Virus record (IMG/VR): IMGVR_UViG_3300010150_002363
Coordinates: 1-41,368 of that record
Source of the DNA: a virus
Length of the DNA: 41,368 nucleotides
Strand: one strand, 5' to 3'
A program made the translations under genes and the position numbers. The notes under the pieces were generated by a model. That model did not search any database. It had not been told where the DNA came from and saw only the letters and a list, made by a program, of their open reading frames with translations. This document shows, in pieces, positions 8,101-15,053 of the stretch (its first letter is position 1; every line of letters starts with the position of its first letter).

Positions 8101-10665
8101 TCACCTCATCACACCATAGCAAGCGTTTTGGGTGCTGCTGGTAAAGAGATTCTACCTACACACTCTCCTGAAAAGGTTCGTTCCCTTCTCAATTTACCAA
8201 ACGATGATGCTCATAATCACATGATTACAAGACTGCTTGAAGGAATGAATGCTCCCCTCAAAGTTTTACGACATGGTGATTTGTTAGGCTCAGGTGTTAG
8301 TTTCGCTGGTGAAGAAGCAAATGATATGTTTACCACTGACGACCATCATGAAGCAATTAATTCTATTTTAAGAGAGCACGTTCGGACTCGACCATCGGCT
8401 AAAGAAGACCCTACTGGTAGAGTAAAGGCTGATAGAAAATTTTCTGGTGTTTTTCACGATAAGTATGGAAAGAGTTTGACGCAGTTAGAAACGCTCTTTA
8501 GACCCAATCAAGAAAATCAACTCAACTTACATGGTCTAAGTCGTGTTCAACTTTCAGAACGTAAGAAAGACTACGGTAAGAAAATGAATGCTATTGGTAG
8601 CCTAAAGGGAAATATGAATCAGCCAATTAACAGCGCTAAGAGTAGGGTTCACGACCTCTATGTATTCGACCCAACAAATGCACAAACAATGGACAAGGTA
8701 GTAGCGCCTTCTACGAAAGTCAAAGAAGCACAGTTTGATTCATTCCCAATTCACCCTGTTACGAGTGGTCGAGGTGTTAGCGTTCAAGATATGTTTGCAT
8801 CAGGTACGATGGATAGTGGTTATGCACAATTACACCCATCTGTTGGTGCTGAATTTCCCGGTAATAAAACCATCATGGTGGGTACAAACACTGAACCTCA
8901 GTTTTTGCATAGTATTCCTGAAGAGTTAATGACTGCTGTTCACGGTCAAGATGCTGTTCAGCAAGTATTGTCATCGGGGTATCAAGTTCCTGTTGCTTCT
9001 ACCAATATGAATCGTCCTGACATTACTGGTCTACCTCCAAACATTGACCCTATGGCTATTTCGACAAGCGACCCATCTGAAACACTGATGGTGTTGATGA
9101 ATCCTGACGCTTTGTTGAAAGAAGACAAGGCTCGTCCTCCTCCTATTCTACCAATGCATCGTATCTTTAGTCTCAAAGATTTTGAAGCGCTACGAGGTTT
9201 TAGCGGCGATTGGGTTGTCTCAGCATTTTATGATGGTAAGCGTATGATAATCATAAGAAAGGGAAGTCGCTTTACTGCTTACGATGGAGACAACAACGCA
9301 GTACCTATCAACGAAGAGCACAAAGCAAGCCTCAAAAAACTGACCGAGAAGAATTACATTATCGACGCAGTGCAAATGAAAGACAACATCCACATCATTG
9401 ACTTGCTTGACTACGATGATACAAATGTATCGGACATGACAGTAAGAGAACGACTCAAAGTTCTAAGAGGACAGTTTGACAGTCATGATAAAATTTTAGT
9501 TCCCGGCCCATTTGATACTCGTATTACAGAAGACGGTGGACTTGAATCTACAGTAGAAAGCCTACAACAAGAACATAAGCAGTTGTTGCTTCGTGATGGA
9601 AACTCAACATATATGCGAGGAGAACGTAGACATCCAAAATGGTTCTTGCTTCGTAAAAACAAAAATGTCAGTTTCATCATCTTAGATGTACGAGGTAAAG
9701 GGCCGTACACTTATCGTTTAGGAGCCGGCCCACTTGACTCTGAAGGATTTGGTAATCGAGGTGTTGATTATGAAGGGAAACAATATCTTGATGTTGGGAC
9801 TATCAAAAGTCCCAAGCCATTCAAAGAAGGTGAGACGGTTTCTATATCGGTATCGGGTGTTAAAAAGCGGAATCGAAATGGGAAAACAATCTATGATGTA
9901 ACCTCTTCAAAGATATTAGGAGAGGCTGATGCTGAGAGTCCAGCGAGTCTTGAGACGCTATCTCTACTGGCAAAATCTCACCCAGTTATCCCAGTTCCAT
10001 ACGATATTACTCTCAAAAATGACAAAATATCTATTATTTTTGATGGGTTAGACGAGGTTATTTACAAATCAGAATCCAGTCATACTGGAAATTGGGCGCA
10101 TTCACCACAGTCAGTAATAGGTGAATTAGGCCAGTCTGACTACACATTACAACTGGCTGAAAGTGTTAAACCGCTATGGAAGCAAGCCGTCTCGTTGATG
10201 ATGAAAGGAGTCGATAAGAAAGAAGATAGTGTGGTTGAGGAGATTATTCCTGACAAAACCTATCACTCTATGCATTCTAAAAAAGACAGAAGACATAGTG
10301 AAAAACAATCGGCTGGGGTCATTGATGCTGATGATGAAATGAACATCATGAAGCCGGGTATGAAAACAATGCTCAAAACAATTACTCGTATCGCTGACTT
10401 GACAGAACGACTTGACACTTTACAAAAAGAAAAAATGACTGGTGGGGCGAGTAGAGGTGGACTTGGTATAGACGTAGGTAGTGCTATTGAATCTCCAAGA
10501 GGGCCAACCAGTCTTACCAGTGAAGAAAGTGTCCCTGATTGGGACATGATTGAGCGCCCTACTGAGGATTCGGAAGAAGAATACGAACATTTGCGTAACA
10601 AACGCCTAAAACGAAAAAAGGGCAAGCAGTACAACGATTCAGACGATGAGGATGAAGAAGAGTGA
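5164..10665 (+). CDS. 1833-residue head-region protein with inactivated DNA-ligase-like module
   Basis: The TTG start follows the in-frame stop at 5161 and AGGGGG at 5151-5156; no ATG lies near. Residues 1-1300 are unrecognised, largely helical, charged and His-rich (a His cluster at about 119-136). Residues about 1326-1498 follow the adenylation domain of ATP-dependent DNA ligases, and 1500-1590 the OB fold. The catalytic residues are gone: motif I reads FYDGKR (Phe1355 where Lys carries AMP), motif III reads DAV at 1401-1403 where DGE is expected, motif IV reads HKQLLLRD, and motif V reads WFLLRK. Ligation is therefore unlikely; nick, end or nucleotide binding is possible. The C-terminus is acidic (SDDEDEEE). 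Its place between portal and protease genes suggests an internal or vertex virion protein or an assembly factor. The role is inferred. Confidence 0.8.
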   Translation: MIETPTDWYYRSRNELLKSVIDGIDIPYAVGDFHFAKMNLENHGVRIEETPMDEICDSLLKQVKKKRHRFDKKQKGVFSFERGSEMRLGEHPWQGRMTERSLFDLASSFPHAEFAQGQHYSESHPHHKDHHPLRQKHAITGRSKMIEKLRRFYLASKPGGMSLAQRYKEAEKGKENYEQKQNNLSVVGKTKFDNAVNKDVKHYNHLGPLKDNYAHDLYLRDFERWKGENPASVKEMMNKYPIPDEHEHALQLMHFEDASDRWEGDQYHSEMHDPKEGMTEQEIHDHLYSGKSDSELEPKALREALGYEGYLYGLEFLSPLERQKVINHVHGVGTDAHDAQDIDLGGGMRISAGRIKRNLAQRFTGEFDHYMRPQHMHGANVRKHYETIEDIPFGESRFINQSLIQAMQDIPFDSDNQSSTSVYDNLLSEYNELLTEHQDAFDVGTYEKPPEDENFINQLPISAMRQGAKIHEGAKAHPVHHGEGILQELKTLDEKEQNFVNVKTMLGLMGYNEDMTEMDSHPLLLGYEGALVSQPKIKQIMDRAKKLAEENREQKPIRNHDWFHHGGSNGYDITDIPVNEREHYLTDDNNNIIGLGAHFADEFHHQGGMGRNVLHYLEMIHDSSPKDAEGYSVIGKVDGNEFIPNPKTIGLWGRYVPSLYSKEIKEHIGGHGITSLWDSSNHIHRKPRNNKNMPFRQASSLNGEYANAIRYMSEKEREIYYNGSAWNVHKDGANHFGTNPINAIGGMGMQVTQSHTNSVRTHRNATMGGRLHPPHEPMKKNRRLSRKNLPAGSKLSHNEGSKELFRVHQGHKTKKTDAKRALTESQRTAIQELDDEYDNISEEIMNYEQGSDEYARANLRLHEIESQIDDINTLAQPDFVNAFEHLGNHSEKKDESDMNAILAMAQKMKPEYEKADSDAFNPEFPDKFIANTSRLFKDANLALMRLPHEAHGLETHGYGEVTREQKSASELLSQGDNVVSPHHTIASVLGAAGKEILPTHSPEKVRSLLNLPNDDAHNHMITRLLEGMNAPLKVLRHGDLLGSGVSFAGEEANDMFTTDDHHEAINSILREHVRTRPSAKEDPTGRVKADRKFSGVFHDKYGKSLTQLETLFRPNQENQLNLHGLSRVQLSERKKDYGKKMNAIGSLKGNMNQPINSAKSRVHDLYVFDPTNAQTMDKVVAPSTKVKEAQFDSFPIHPVTSGRGVSVQDMFASGTMDSGYAQLHPSVGAEFPGNKTIMVGTNTEPQFLHSIPEELMTAVHGQDAVQQVLSSGYQVPVASTNMNRPDITGLPPNIDPMAISTSDPSETLMVLMNPDALLKEDKARPPPILPMHRIFSLKDFEALRGFSGDWVVSAFYDGKRMIIIRKGSRFTAYDGDNNAVPINEEHKASLKKLTEKNYIIDAVQMKDNIHIIDLLDYDDTNVSDMTVRERLKVLRGQFDSHDKILVPGPFDTRITEDGGLESTVESLQQEHKQLLLRDGNSTYMRGERRHPKWFLLRKNKNVSFIILDVRGKGPYTYRLGAGPLDSEGFGNRGVDYEGKQYLDVGTIKSPKPFKEGETVSISVSGVKKRNRNGKTIYDVTSSKILGEADAESPASLETLSLLAKSHPVIPVPYDITLKNDKISIIFDGLDEVIYKSESSHTGNWAHSPQSVIGELGQSDYTLQLAESVKPLWKQAVSLMMKGVDKKEDSVVEEIIPDKTYHSMHSKKDRRHSEKQSAGVIDADDEMNIMKPGMKTMLKTITRIADLTERLDTLQKEKMTGGASRGGLGIDVGSAIESPRGPTSLTSEESVPDWDMIERPTEDSEEEYEHLRNKRLKRKKGKQYNDSDDEDEEE
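9139..9930 (+). other. Ligase-like nucleotidyltransferase plus OB-fold region (catalytically dead)
   Basis: Landmarks within the large protein: PILPMHR lead-in (about residue 1326), motif I FYDGKR (1355-1360), strand YIIDAV (1398-1403), IIDLLDYDDTNVSDMTVRERLKVLR corresponding to the family's FDLLY-x-DG-x-DLT-x-LPL-x-ERR segment, motif IV region 1470-1478, NSTYMRGERRHPKW (about 1480-1493) corresponding to the SPY-x-x-G-x-R-x-x-x-W segment, then SFIILDVRGKGPYTYRLGAGPL opening the OB fold. The overall order and spacing match the family, while every catalytic position is substituted. Confidence 0.75.
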
Positions 10666-10709
10666 TGCCGCTTTATTTATGTAGGTGAACAAACAGAGGA
10701 GTAGTTAGT

Positions 10710-12098
10710 GTGTTGCGAACTCAACGTAGAAACAGTATCGAACTCCTCAAGGGGTCTAATGACCTCATTGTGGCAGGGTATGCTTCAGTTGAACTCGTAG
10801 ACAAGCAAGGGGATTTAATTACAAGGTCGGCATTGAAAGACGCTTTCAAAAAATTCATGTCTGACCCAAAGTATCGAAACGTCCAATTAGCACATTCAAA
10901 CATTCAAGTCGGAGAAGTAATATCAAATTATACAGATAATCAAGGGAGGTTGTGGAAAAGCGAAGTAGACGATGCCGGAATGTTTGTTGTAGTCAAATTA
11001 AGAAACGACATCGAGAAGGCTCGTGAAGTATCAAGTGAAATCCGAAAAGGAAACCTAACAGGTTTTAGCATCGGAGGACAAGCATTCAAACGAGTAAACA
11101 AAAGCGACAAATCCCACGGCTCATATCAAGAAATATCAAAACTGGAACTACACGAAATCACAATATGCGAAAAAGGAATTAACCCCGAAGCCACATTCAA
11201 TATACTAAAAGAAGACAAAAACAAGGTGAACAAAATGACCGAAGAAGTAATGGAACAAATGAACGATGTATTAAGCCGCTTAGAAGGCCGACTGGACTCT
11301 ATGGAGAAAGGAGAACTACCCCCTGCGCTACAAGCCGCTATGGAAAAGAAAAAGAAGGGTAAGTCTGATTCCGATGACCCCAAAGACGACAAACAAGAGA
11401 AGGGTACTTACATGGATAAAGACGAAGACGATGAGAAGGACAAGAAAGACGACAAAAAGAAGTCTGAGTTCTCTGATGTTATCACATCTGAATACCTTGA
11501 CTGGATGGAAAACACACTCAAGTCTGCTGGTGTAGACACTGGTGCTGCTCGCACTCACTTTGATACAGTAGCAAAGGCAAACCTCGGCTCCACTCCTGAA
11601 GCAATTGGCGATGGTGCTGATTACTTTGCTGGACAAGTCAAGGGTCGTGCTCAAGAAGGAGGCAACCCATCTACTAACGCTATCCAGCGTGCTGGACTAA
11701 GCGGTGGTGGCAGTGTCGAAAAGTCTGACTTTATCACTGGTCGTGACATCGACTCTCACCGAATCGAAGAAGCATACGGTGTCTTCAAGGCTGCAAAGCA
11801 AGAAGAAGCGTTCCGTAAGTCTCTTGAAGCAAACTTTGAAGGTCGCTTCGCTCAAGAATCCGCTGAAGAAATCTCAAAAGCACAAGCACAAAACTTTGAC
11901 GCTCGTGCTCCTCTTGATGAAGTCATGAAGGCTCTCGGAGCACTCAATGAGCGAATCGACAATCTTTCAGGTGGCGCTGGCGAAACAATCGCTAAGTCTG
12001 TCAACCCAGCACTCGAAGTACCAAGTACACAAGACTTGGCAAACATGAGTTGGGATGAAGTTCACCAACTGGCTGGAGGGCTATACCGCAGCGAGTGA
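10710..12098 (+). CDS. Capsid maturation protease fused to scaffold domain
   Basis: 462 residues. The first 170 match the XkdF/HK97-type prohead serine protease: VAGYASVELVDKQGDLIT, then AHSN with His62, FVVVKLRNDIEKAREVSSEI, then GFSIGG with Ser120, and a closing strand KLELHEITICEKG. The rest is a helical, highly charged scaffold: a coiled coil at about 175-200, a Lys/Asp-rich linker, then an Ala/Glu-rich C-terminal half ending with MSWDEVHQLAGG (446-457). In this family the scaffold part organises capsid proteins, and the protease then digests it inside the procapsid. The GTG start at 10710 is supported by AGAGGAG at 10695-10701. It lies 39 nt before the major capsid gene. Confidence 0.88.
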   Translation: MLRTQRRNSIELLKGSNDLIVAGYASVELVDKQGDLITRSALKDAFKKFMSDPKYRNVQLAHSNIQVGEVISNYTDNQGRLWKSEVDDAGMFVVVKLRNDIEKAREVSSEIRKGNLTGFSIGGQAFKRVNKSDKSHGSYQEISKLELHEITICEKGINPEATFNILKEDKNKVNKMTEEVMEQMNDVLSRLEGRLDSMEKGELPPALQAAMEKKKKGKSDSDDPKDDKQEKGTYMDKDEDDEKDKKDDKKKSEFSDVITSEYLDWMENTLKSAGVDTGAARTHFDTVAKANLGSTPEAIGDGADYFAGQVKGRAQEGGNPSTNAIQRAGLSGGGSVEKSDFITGRDIDSHRIEEAYGVFKAAKQEEAFRKSLEANFEGRFAQESAEEISKAQAQNFDARAPLDEVMKALGALNERIDNLSGGAGETIAKSVNPALEVPSTQDLANMSWDEVHQLAGGLYRSE

Positions 12099-12110
12099 AA
12101 ACTCACAAAC

Positions 12111-12137
12111 AACAAAAAAAAATGGAGATGAAATAAC
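12111..12137 (+). promoter_or_regulatory. A-rich translation leader of the major capsid gene
   Basis: A 27-nt leader: AAC, a run of nine A, then TGGAGATGAAATAAC directly before the ATG. GGAG is the Shine-Dalgarno. The first 21 bases match the leader at 13324 at 20 positions. A-rich unstructured leaders favour strong translation, as expected for the most abundant virion protein. Confidence 0.65.
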
Positions 12138-13313
12138 ATGGCACGAAATTATGTAAGAACAGTAACAGATATGGAAAGATACTACTACGGAGCAGGTAAC
12201 TCAATGGGTTACACATACACTGGTAGCGAACTTCTCAAAGCCGACGCACCAATGCTAAGTACCACCGCTGGAACATACCAAGCAATCTATGGTCGCAAGG
12301 TTTGGTCGCAACTCAACCAAGAATTTAACGCATTTTCAATTATGCCAAAGAAGCCGTGGGAACGCAGTGGATGGAGAGTCATTACTGACAAACCAAACTC
12401 AGGCACAGTTCACGGTGGTATTGCTGAGAACGGTACACTACCTGAGACTGTTAAGCCAGTCTTCCAACACGTTGCCGCAAAGCCAAAGACCATCGCTCAC
12501 TCATTCGATGTAAGCGAAGTCGCTGTTTTCCTTGCTGACAAGGACGACGGTATGGGTGACATGCGCTCAGTTCTCAAAGAAGAAATGGGTAAGCACCACG
12601 CTGAAATGGTAAACAAGATGCTCTTGACTGACTCTTCCACAGTAGCAGGTAACAACTTTGAATCTCTTGACCGTATCACTGCTGCTGAAGCCGCTGATGG
12701 TTCAGGTTCAGCAACAACTTTGAAGACCACATCCGGCAACAACCACGCTGATGACGGTGACCTCGACATCTACAGCATTGACCGAAGAACAAACACTTGG
12801 TCAAGCGCTGAAGTAAACTGCGCTGCTGACACTCAAGCATCAAACAAGCGTGTTCTATCACTCGACCACCTCGACACCACATTCCAACAAGTTTGGGAAC
12901 GTGGAGGTAACCCGAAGGTCATCCTAACTGGATATGACACTTTGATGCGTCTACAACAACTCCTCCAAGCGCAACAGCGTTTCATGGAAGAGAAGCGTGT
13001 CACCCCTACCTACAACGGTGTAAAGGGTGTTCCGGGTATCGAAGCAGGTTTCATTGTCGCAACCTACAACGGTGTTCCAATCATTCCTTCTAAGGATGTT
13101 GTGAAGACAGACGGAATAAGCCGTATGTATCTTTTGGACACTGACTACATGTACTTCAGTACAGCGATTCCTACTCAATACTTTGAGTCAGGTATCGAAA
13201 CTGGTGACCCATTCGCAATCAACCGCCTCGGTCAAGAGGGACTTTACCGAACAATGGGTGAAGTATGGACAACTTTCTTTGGAGCACAAGCAAGCATTCG
13301 TGACTTGAAGTGA
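12138..13313 (+). CDS. Major capsid protein (HK97 fold)
   Basis: 391 residues. The gene follows the protease-scaffold directly, as in HK97-type modules. Family-like features: an N-terminal arm, then WSQLNQEFNAFSIMPKKPW and WRVITDKPNSG leading to the E-loop; a long spine-helix region MGDMRSVLKEEMGKHHAEMVNKMLL (about 138-162); a variable insert at 165-235; then the P/A-domain sequence RVLSLDHLDTTFQQVWERGGNPKVILTGYDTLMRLQQLL; and a C-terminal strand set (MYLLDTDYMYFSTAIPTQYF). The protein assembles the icosahedral shell. No cysteine pattern for cross-linking is evident, and self-cross-linking cannot be judged. The start is fixed by GGAG in the A-rich leader. Confidence 0.88.
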   Translation: MARNYVRTVTDMERYYYGAGNSMGYTYTGSELLKADAPMLSTTAGTYQAIYGRKVWSQLNQEFNAFSIMPKKPWERSGWRVITDKPNSGTVHGGIAENGTLPETVKPVFQHVAAKPKTIAHSFDVSEVAVFLADKDDGMGDMRSVLKEEMGKHHAEMVNKMLLTDSSTVAGNNFESLDRITAAEAADGSGSATTLKTTSGNNHADDGDLDIYSIDRRTNTWSSAEVNCAADTQASNKRVLSLDHLDTTFQQVWERGGNPKVILTGYDTLMRLQQLLQAQQRFMEEKRVTPTYNGVKGVPGIEAGFIVATYNGVPIIPSKDVVKTDGISRMYLLDTDYMYFSTAIPTQYFESGIETGDPFAINRLGQEGLYRTMGEVWTTFFGAQASIRDLK

Positions 13314-13323
13314 GGACACAAAA

Positions 13324-13350
13324 AACAAAAAAACATGGAGATGATTAAAT
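13324..13350 (+). promoter_or_regulatory. A-rich translation leader of the decoration gene
   Basis: AAC, seven A, C, then ATGGAGATGATTAAAT before the ATG. It is nearly identical over its first 21 bases to the leader of the major capsid gene at 12111, whereas other genes here have compact TGAGGTGA-type or overlapping starts. This suggests matched high expression of the two proteins. Confidence 0.65.
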
Positions 13351-13737
13351 ATGGCAGCAGAATTAACATTAAGCGGAACAGCAACAGCAACCCTTGTGGG
13401 TGCTTGGGAACTACGAGCAGGGTCACACGACACCACAGAATACTTGGCTCGTGGTGGAACTTATCCCGGAAGCATTGATTCATTCAACGCACTACAAACA
13501 GACGCAGCAAACGGATATGCACCAGCACCAAAGTTGGCACTAATCAACGTGACAGGTGGAGCAGACGGAGAGACAATTATTCTCGGCGGCGGAGCAACAG
13601 CAATTCTAAGCGTTACAGCAACACCAGCAGAGGCAACACCTGTTCTTACAGGATGTATCTTCTCCGGTCTAACTGCAACACTACAATACGCAAGCGGTTC
13701 AGCGAACGTTACAACAGTAATGATACTCTACAACTGA
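13351..13737 (+). CDS. Probable capsid decoration or stabilising protein
   Basis: 128 residues, rich in Ala, Thr and Gly with alternating β-strand patterns (LTLSGTATATLVGAWEL, ETIILGGGATAILSVTAT, TVMILYN). No named family is recognised. Small β-rich proteins encoded immediately after the major capsid gene are commonly trimeric decoration proteins that sit on the shell. Its leader copies that of the capsid gene, which implies similar dosage. Alternative: a minor head protein. The function rests on position, composition and the shared leader. Confidence 0.65.
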   Translation: MAAELTLSGTATATLVGAWELRAGSHDTTEYLARGGTYPGSIDSFNALQTDAANGYAPAPKLALINVTGGADGETIILGGGATAILSVTATPAEATPVLTGCIFSGLTATLQYASGSANVTTVMILYN

Positions 13738-13748
13738 GGTGAGGTAAC

Positions 13749-14126
13749 TTGCCTACAGTAACCTACATGGGTCGTTCTTGGTCTACAAGGAACATTGACG
13801 GCAACTATCCTGATTTCAAAAAGGGTGTTCCCTTAGAAGTCACAACAGCGTGGCTTGACAAATGGGGTCATCGTCTTAGTGATGACTTTATTATCAAAGG
13901 CTACGATTCTGTTGATGAAGGAAATGACGACATCCCTGACGCTGGTTGGAAGCGTGGCGACATTGTAAAATGGCTCGCTAAGTATGACATCAAGCCAAAA
14001 GGCTATGCAACAAAAACTACTCTACTTGAACTTGTTGAGACTGTTATGAGTCCTGACGGTGTTCAAGAAACAGAGGCACTAATTGAAGAAAGTGCAGAAG
14101 AAACAGAAACAACAGGAGATGAATAA
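13749..14126 (+). CDS. Small protein with SAP/HeH-like helix pair and acidic tail
   Basis: 125 residues. The TTG start is supported by TGAGGTGA at 13735-13742, whose TGA is the previous stop codon. The N-terminal 60 residues resemble short structural domains (TYMGRSWSTRNIDG, KKGVPLEVTTAWLDKWG). Residues about 63-98 (GWKRGDIVKWLAKYDIKPKGYATKTTLLELV) have the helix-extended loop-helix pattern of SAP/HeH domains, usually nucleic-acid binding. The tail is Glu/Thr-rich. The same layout, SAP-like helices plus acidic tail, recurs in the protein at 19437-19958. Likely a minor head or neck protein; the function is unknown. Confidence 0.7.
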   Translation: MPTVTYMGRSWSTRNIDGNYPDFKKGVPLEVTTAWLDKWGHRLSDDFIIKGYDSVDEGNDDIPDAGWKRGDIVKWLAKYDIKPKGYATKTTLLELVETVMSPDGVQETEALIEESAEETETTGDE

Positions 14127-14128
14127 AT

Positions 14129-14443
14129 ATGACAGTATCAATAGACCCCCGACCAACTTACTTTGGTGACCGAATGGTTGTCACAGGAACATACGCAGCA
14201 ACTGACACAAGCATTGATTTGAGTGGTTTGCTCGCAAGTATTGACATGGCTACAGTTACCCCTACAGGGCCTCTTGCTCCAGCAACACTTGAAACAGGCG
14301 GTAACGCTGATGCTTCTGACGCAGCGCCTCACACCTTTAGTGAGTTTGCTACAGTAGATGGGACTACAATCACTGTTCACACACCAGCAGCGGCACAGGC
14401 CACTATTGGTGGAACTTTCTTCGCAATTGGTCGTCGCTCTTGA
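14129..14443 (+). CDS. Small β-rich structural protein
   Basis: 104 residues, unrecognised. It is rich in Thr, Ala and Gly with strand-forming segments (RMVVTGTYAATDTSIDLSG, TVDGTTITVHTP, GTFFAIGRRS). It has the look of a small virion β-sandwich such as a decoration or neck component, but no family match can be claimed. The ATG is preceded by AGGAG at 14115-14119, and the previous gene's stop lies two bases upstream. Confidence 0.65.
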   Translation: MTVSIDPRPTYFGDRMVVTGTYAATDTSIDLSGLLASIDMATVTPTGPLAPATLETGGNADASDAAPHTFSEFATVDGTTITVHTPAAAQATIGGTFFAIGRRS

Positions 14444-14454
14444 GGTGACGACAC

Positions 14455-14628
14455 ATGGCAAAAACAGTAACAATTCTTGGGCCTTTTCCGCCGAAGGATT
14501 TTAACGACGACACAGCGAGAACTGCTATAGCAGCAGAGATTAGCACCGCTATTAGTAGCAATACTTGTGTATCATGCGACCCGCATCATGTTCTTGGTAA
14601 CATTTACATATTTGTCACTACCAGTTGA
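14455..14628 (+). CDS. 57-residue protein of unknown function
   Basis: Short gene between two well-spaced neighbours. TGAGGTGA at 14441-14448, whose TGA closes the upstream gene, lies six bases before the ATG. The product begins MAKTVTILGPFPPKDFNDDT, continues with an Ala/Ser-rich helix (AIAAEISTAISS), then CVSCDPHH and a final strand NIYIFVTTS. The CxxC followed by His-His might bind a metal. No family is recognised. Without it there would be a 200-base gap in an otherwise fully packed operon, which supports it being real. Confidence 0.7.
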   Translation: MAKTVTILGPFPPKDFNDDTARTAIAAEISTAISSNTCVSCDPHHVLGNIYIFVTTS

Positions 14629-14643
14629 GTGTGAGGAGTATGT

Positions 14644-14943
14644 ATGTCGTTAGCCGAGCAAACAATTGACCTGAGTGATATTGAAAGATTTCAAAAGCAG
14701 GGTATTCGTTCTGACGCACAAACCCTTCTTGGTAAAGTCATTGACGAAGAAAACCCACTCAAGGGTATTACTTCACAACAGCGTAAGCGTAATCTTGAGG
14801 CCAGTGATGTTTTGAACATTGGCTCAGGTACTCGATGCCAACACTGTGGTATGCTTCACTTTATGTGGCGAGAAACATGCGGTAGTTGCGAGAAACCAAT
14901 GGAATACAACCTTGCTTCTATAGACGAGGAGGCAAGAGCATGA
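14644..14943 (+). CDS. Small zinc-ribbon protein
   Basis: 99 residues. The N-terminal 60 are helical and charged (DLSDIERFQKQGIRSDAQTLLGKVIDEENPLKG). A four-cysteine zinc ribbon occupies C65, C68, C79 and C82 (CQHCG, then CGSCEKP). It lies among head-completion genes, so it could be a neck assembly factor. Zinc knuckles also occur in the portal of this virus. GAGGAG at 14633-14638 precedes the ATG. The stop overlaps the next start as ATGA. Confidence 0.72.
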   Translation: MSLAEQTIDLSDIERFQKQGIRSDAQTLLGKVIDEENPLKGITSQQRKRNLEASDVLNIGSGTRCQHCGMLHFMWRETCGSCEKPMEYNLASIDEEARA

Positions 14944-15053
14944 CCCGTTGCACTCTTCTTGATGCTTGGTTTGATGCTAAGTCGAAAGAAGTCGATGAGG
15001 CTGAAGATAAAACCAAAAAGTGTTTTGTAACGGGGGATAAGAAATGCCAATAG
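14940..15053 (+). CDS. 37-residue ORF, possible minor protein
   Basis: Starts within the stop of the zinc-ribbon gene (ATGA) and ends inside the first codons of the next gene, so it exactly bridges two genes. The product is charged (SKEVDEAEDKTKKCF) with three cysteines and no recognised domain. The double overlap is the hallmark of translational coupling and supports expression. Its function may be no more than to carry ribosomes across the gap. Confidence 0.5.
   Translation: MTRCTLLDAWFDAKSKEVDEAEDKTKKCFVTGDKKCQ

Noticed and set aside
5164-10665. Active ATP-dependent DNA ligase
   Set aside because: The AMP-accepting lysine is replaced by Phe1355 and motifs III-V are also substituted, so only a ligase-like fold is claimed.
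10671-10680. TATA-like element before the protease gene
   Set aside because: TTTATTTATG lies about 30 bases before the start, but a single A/T-rich decamer with no clear BRE in a 44-base spacer is too weak to call a promoter.
12113-12122. Poly-A run as a slippery frameshift site
   Set aside because: It is in an untranslated spacer before the capsid gene, so no frameshift is needed there.
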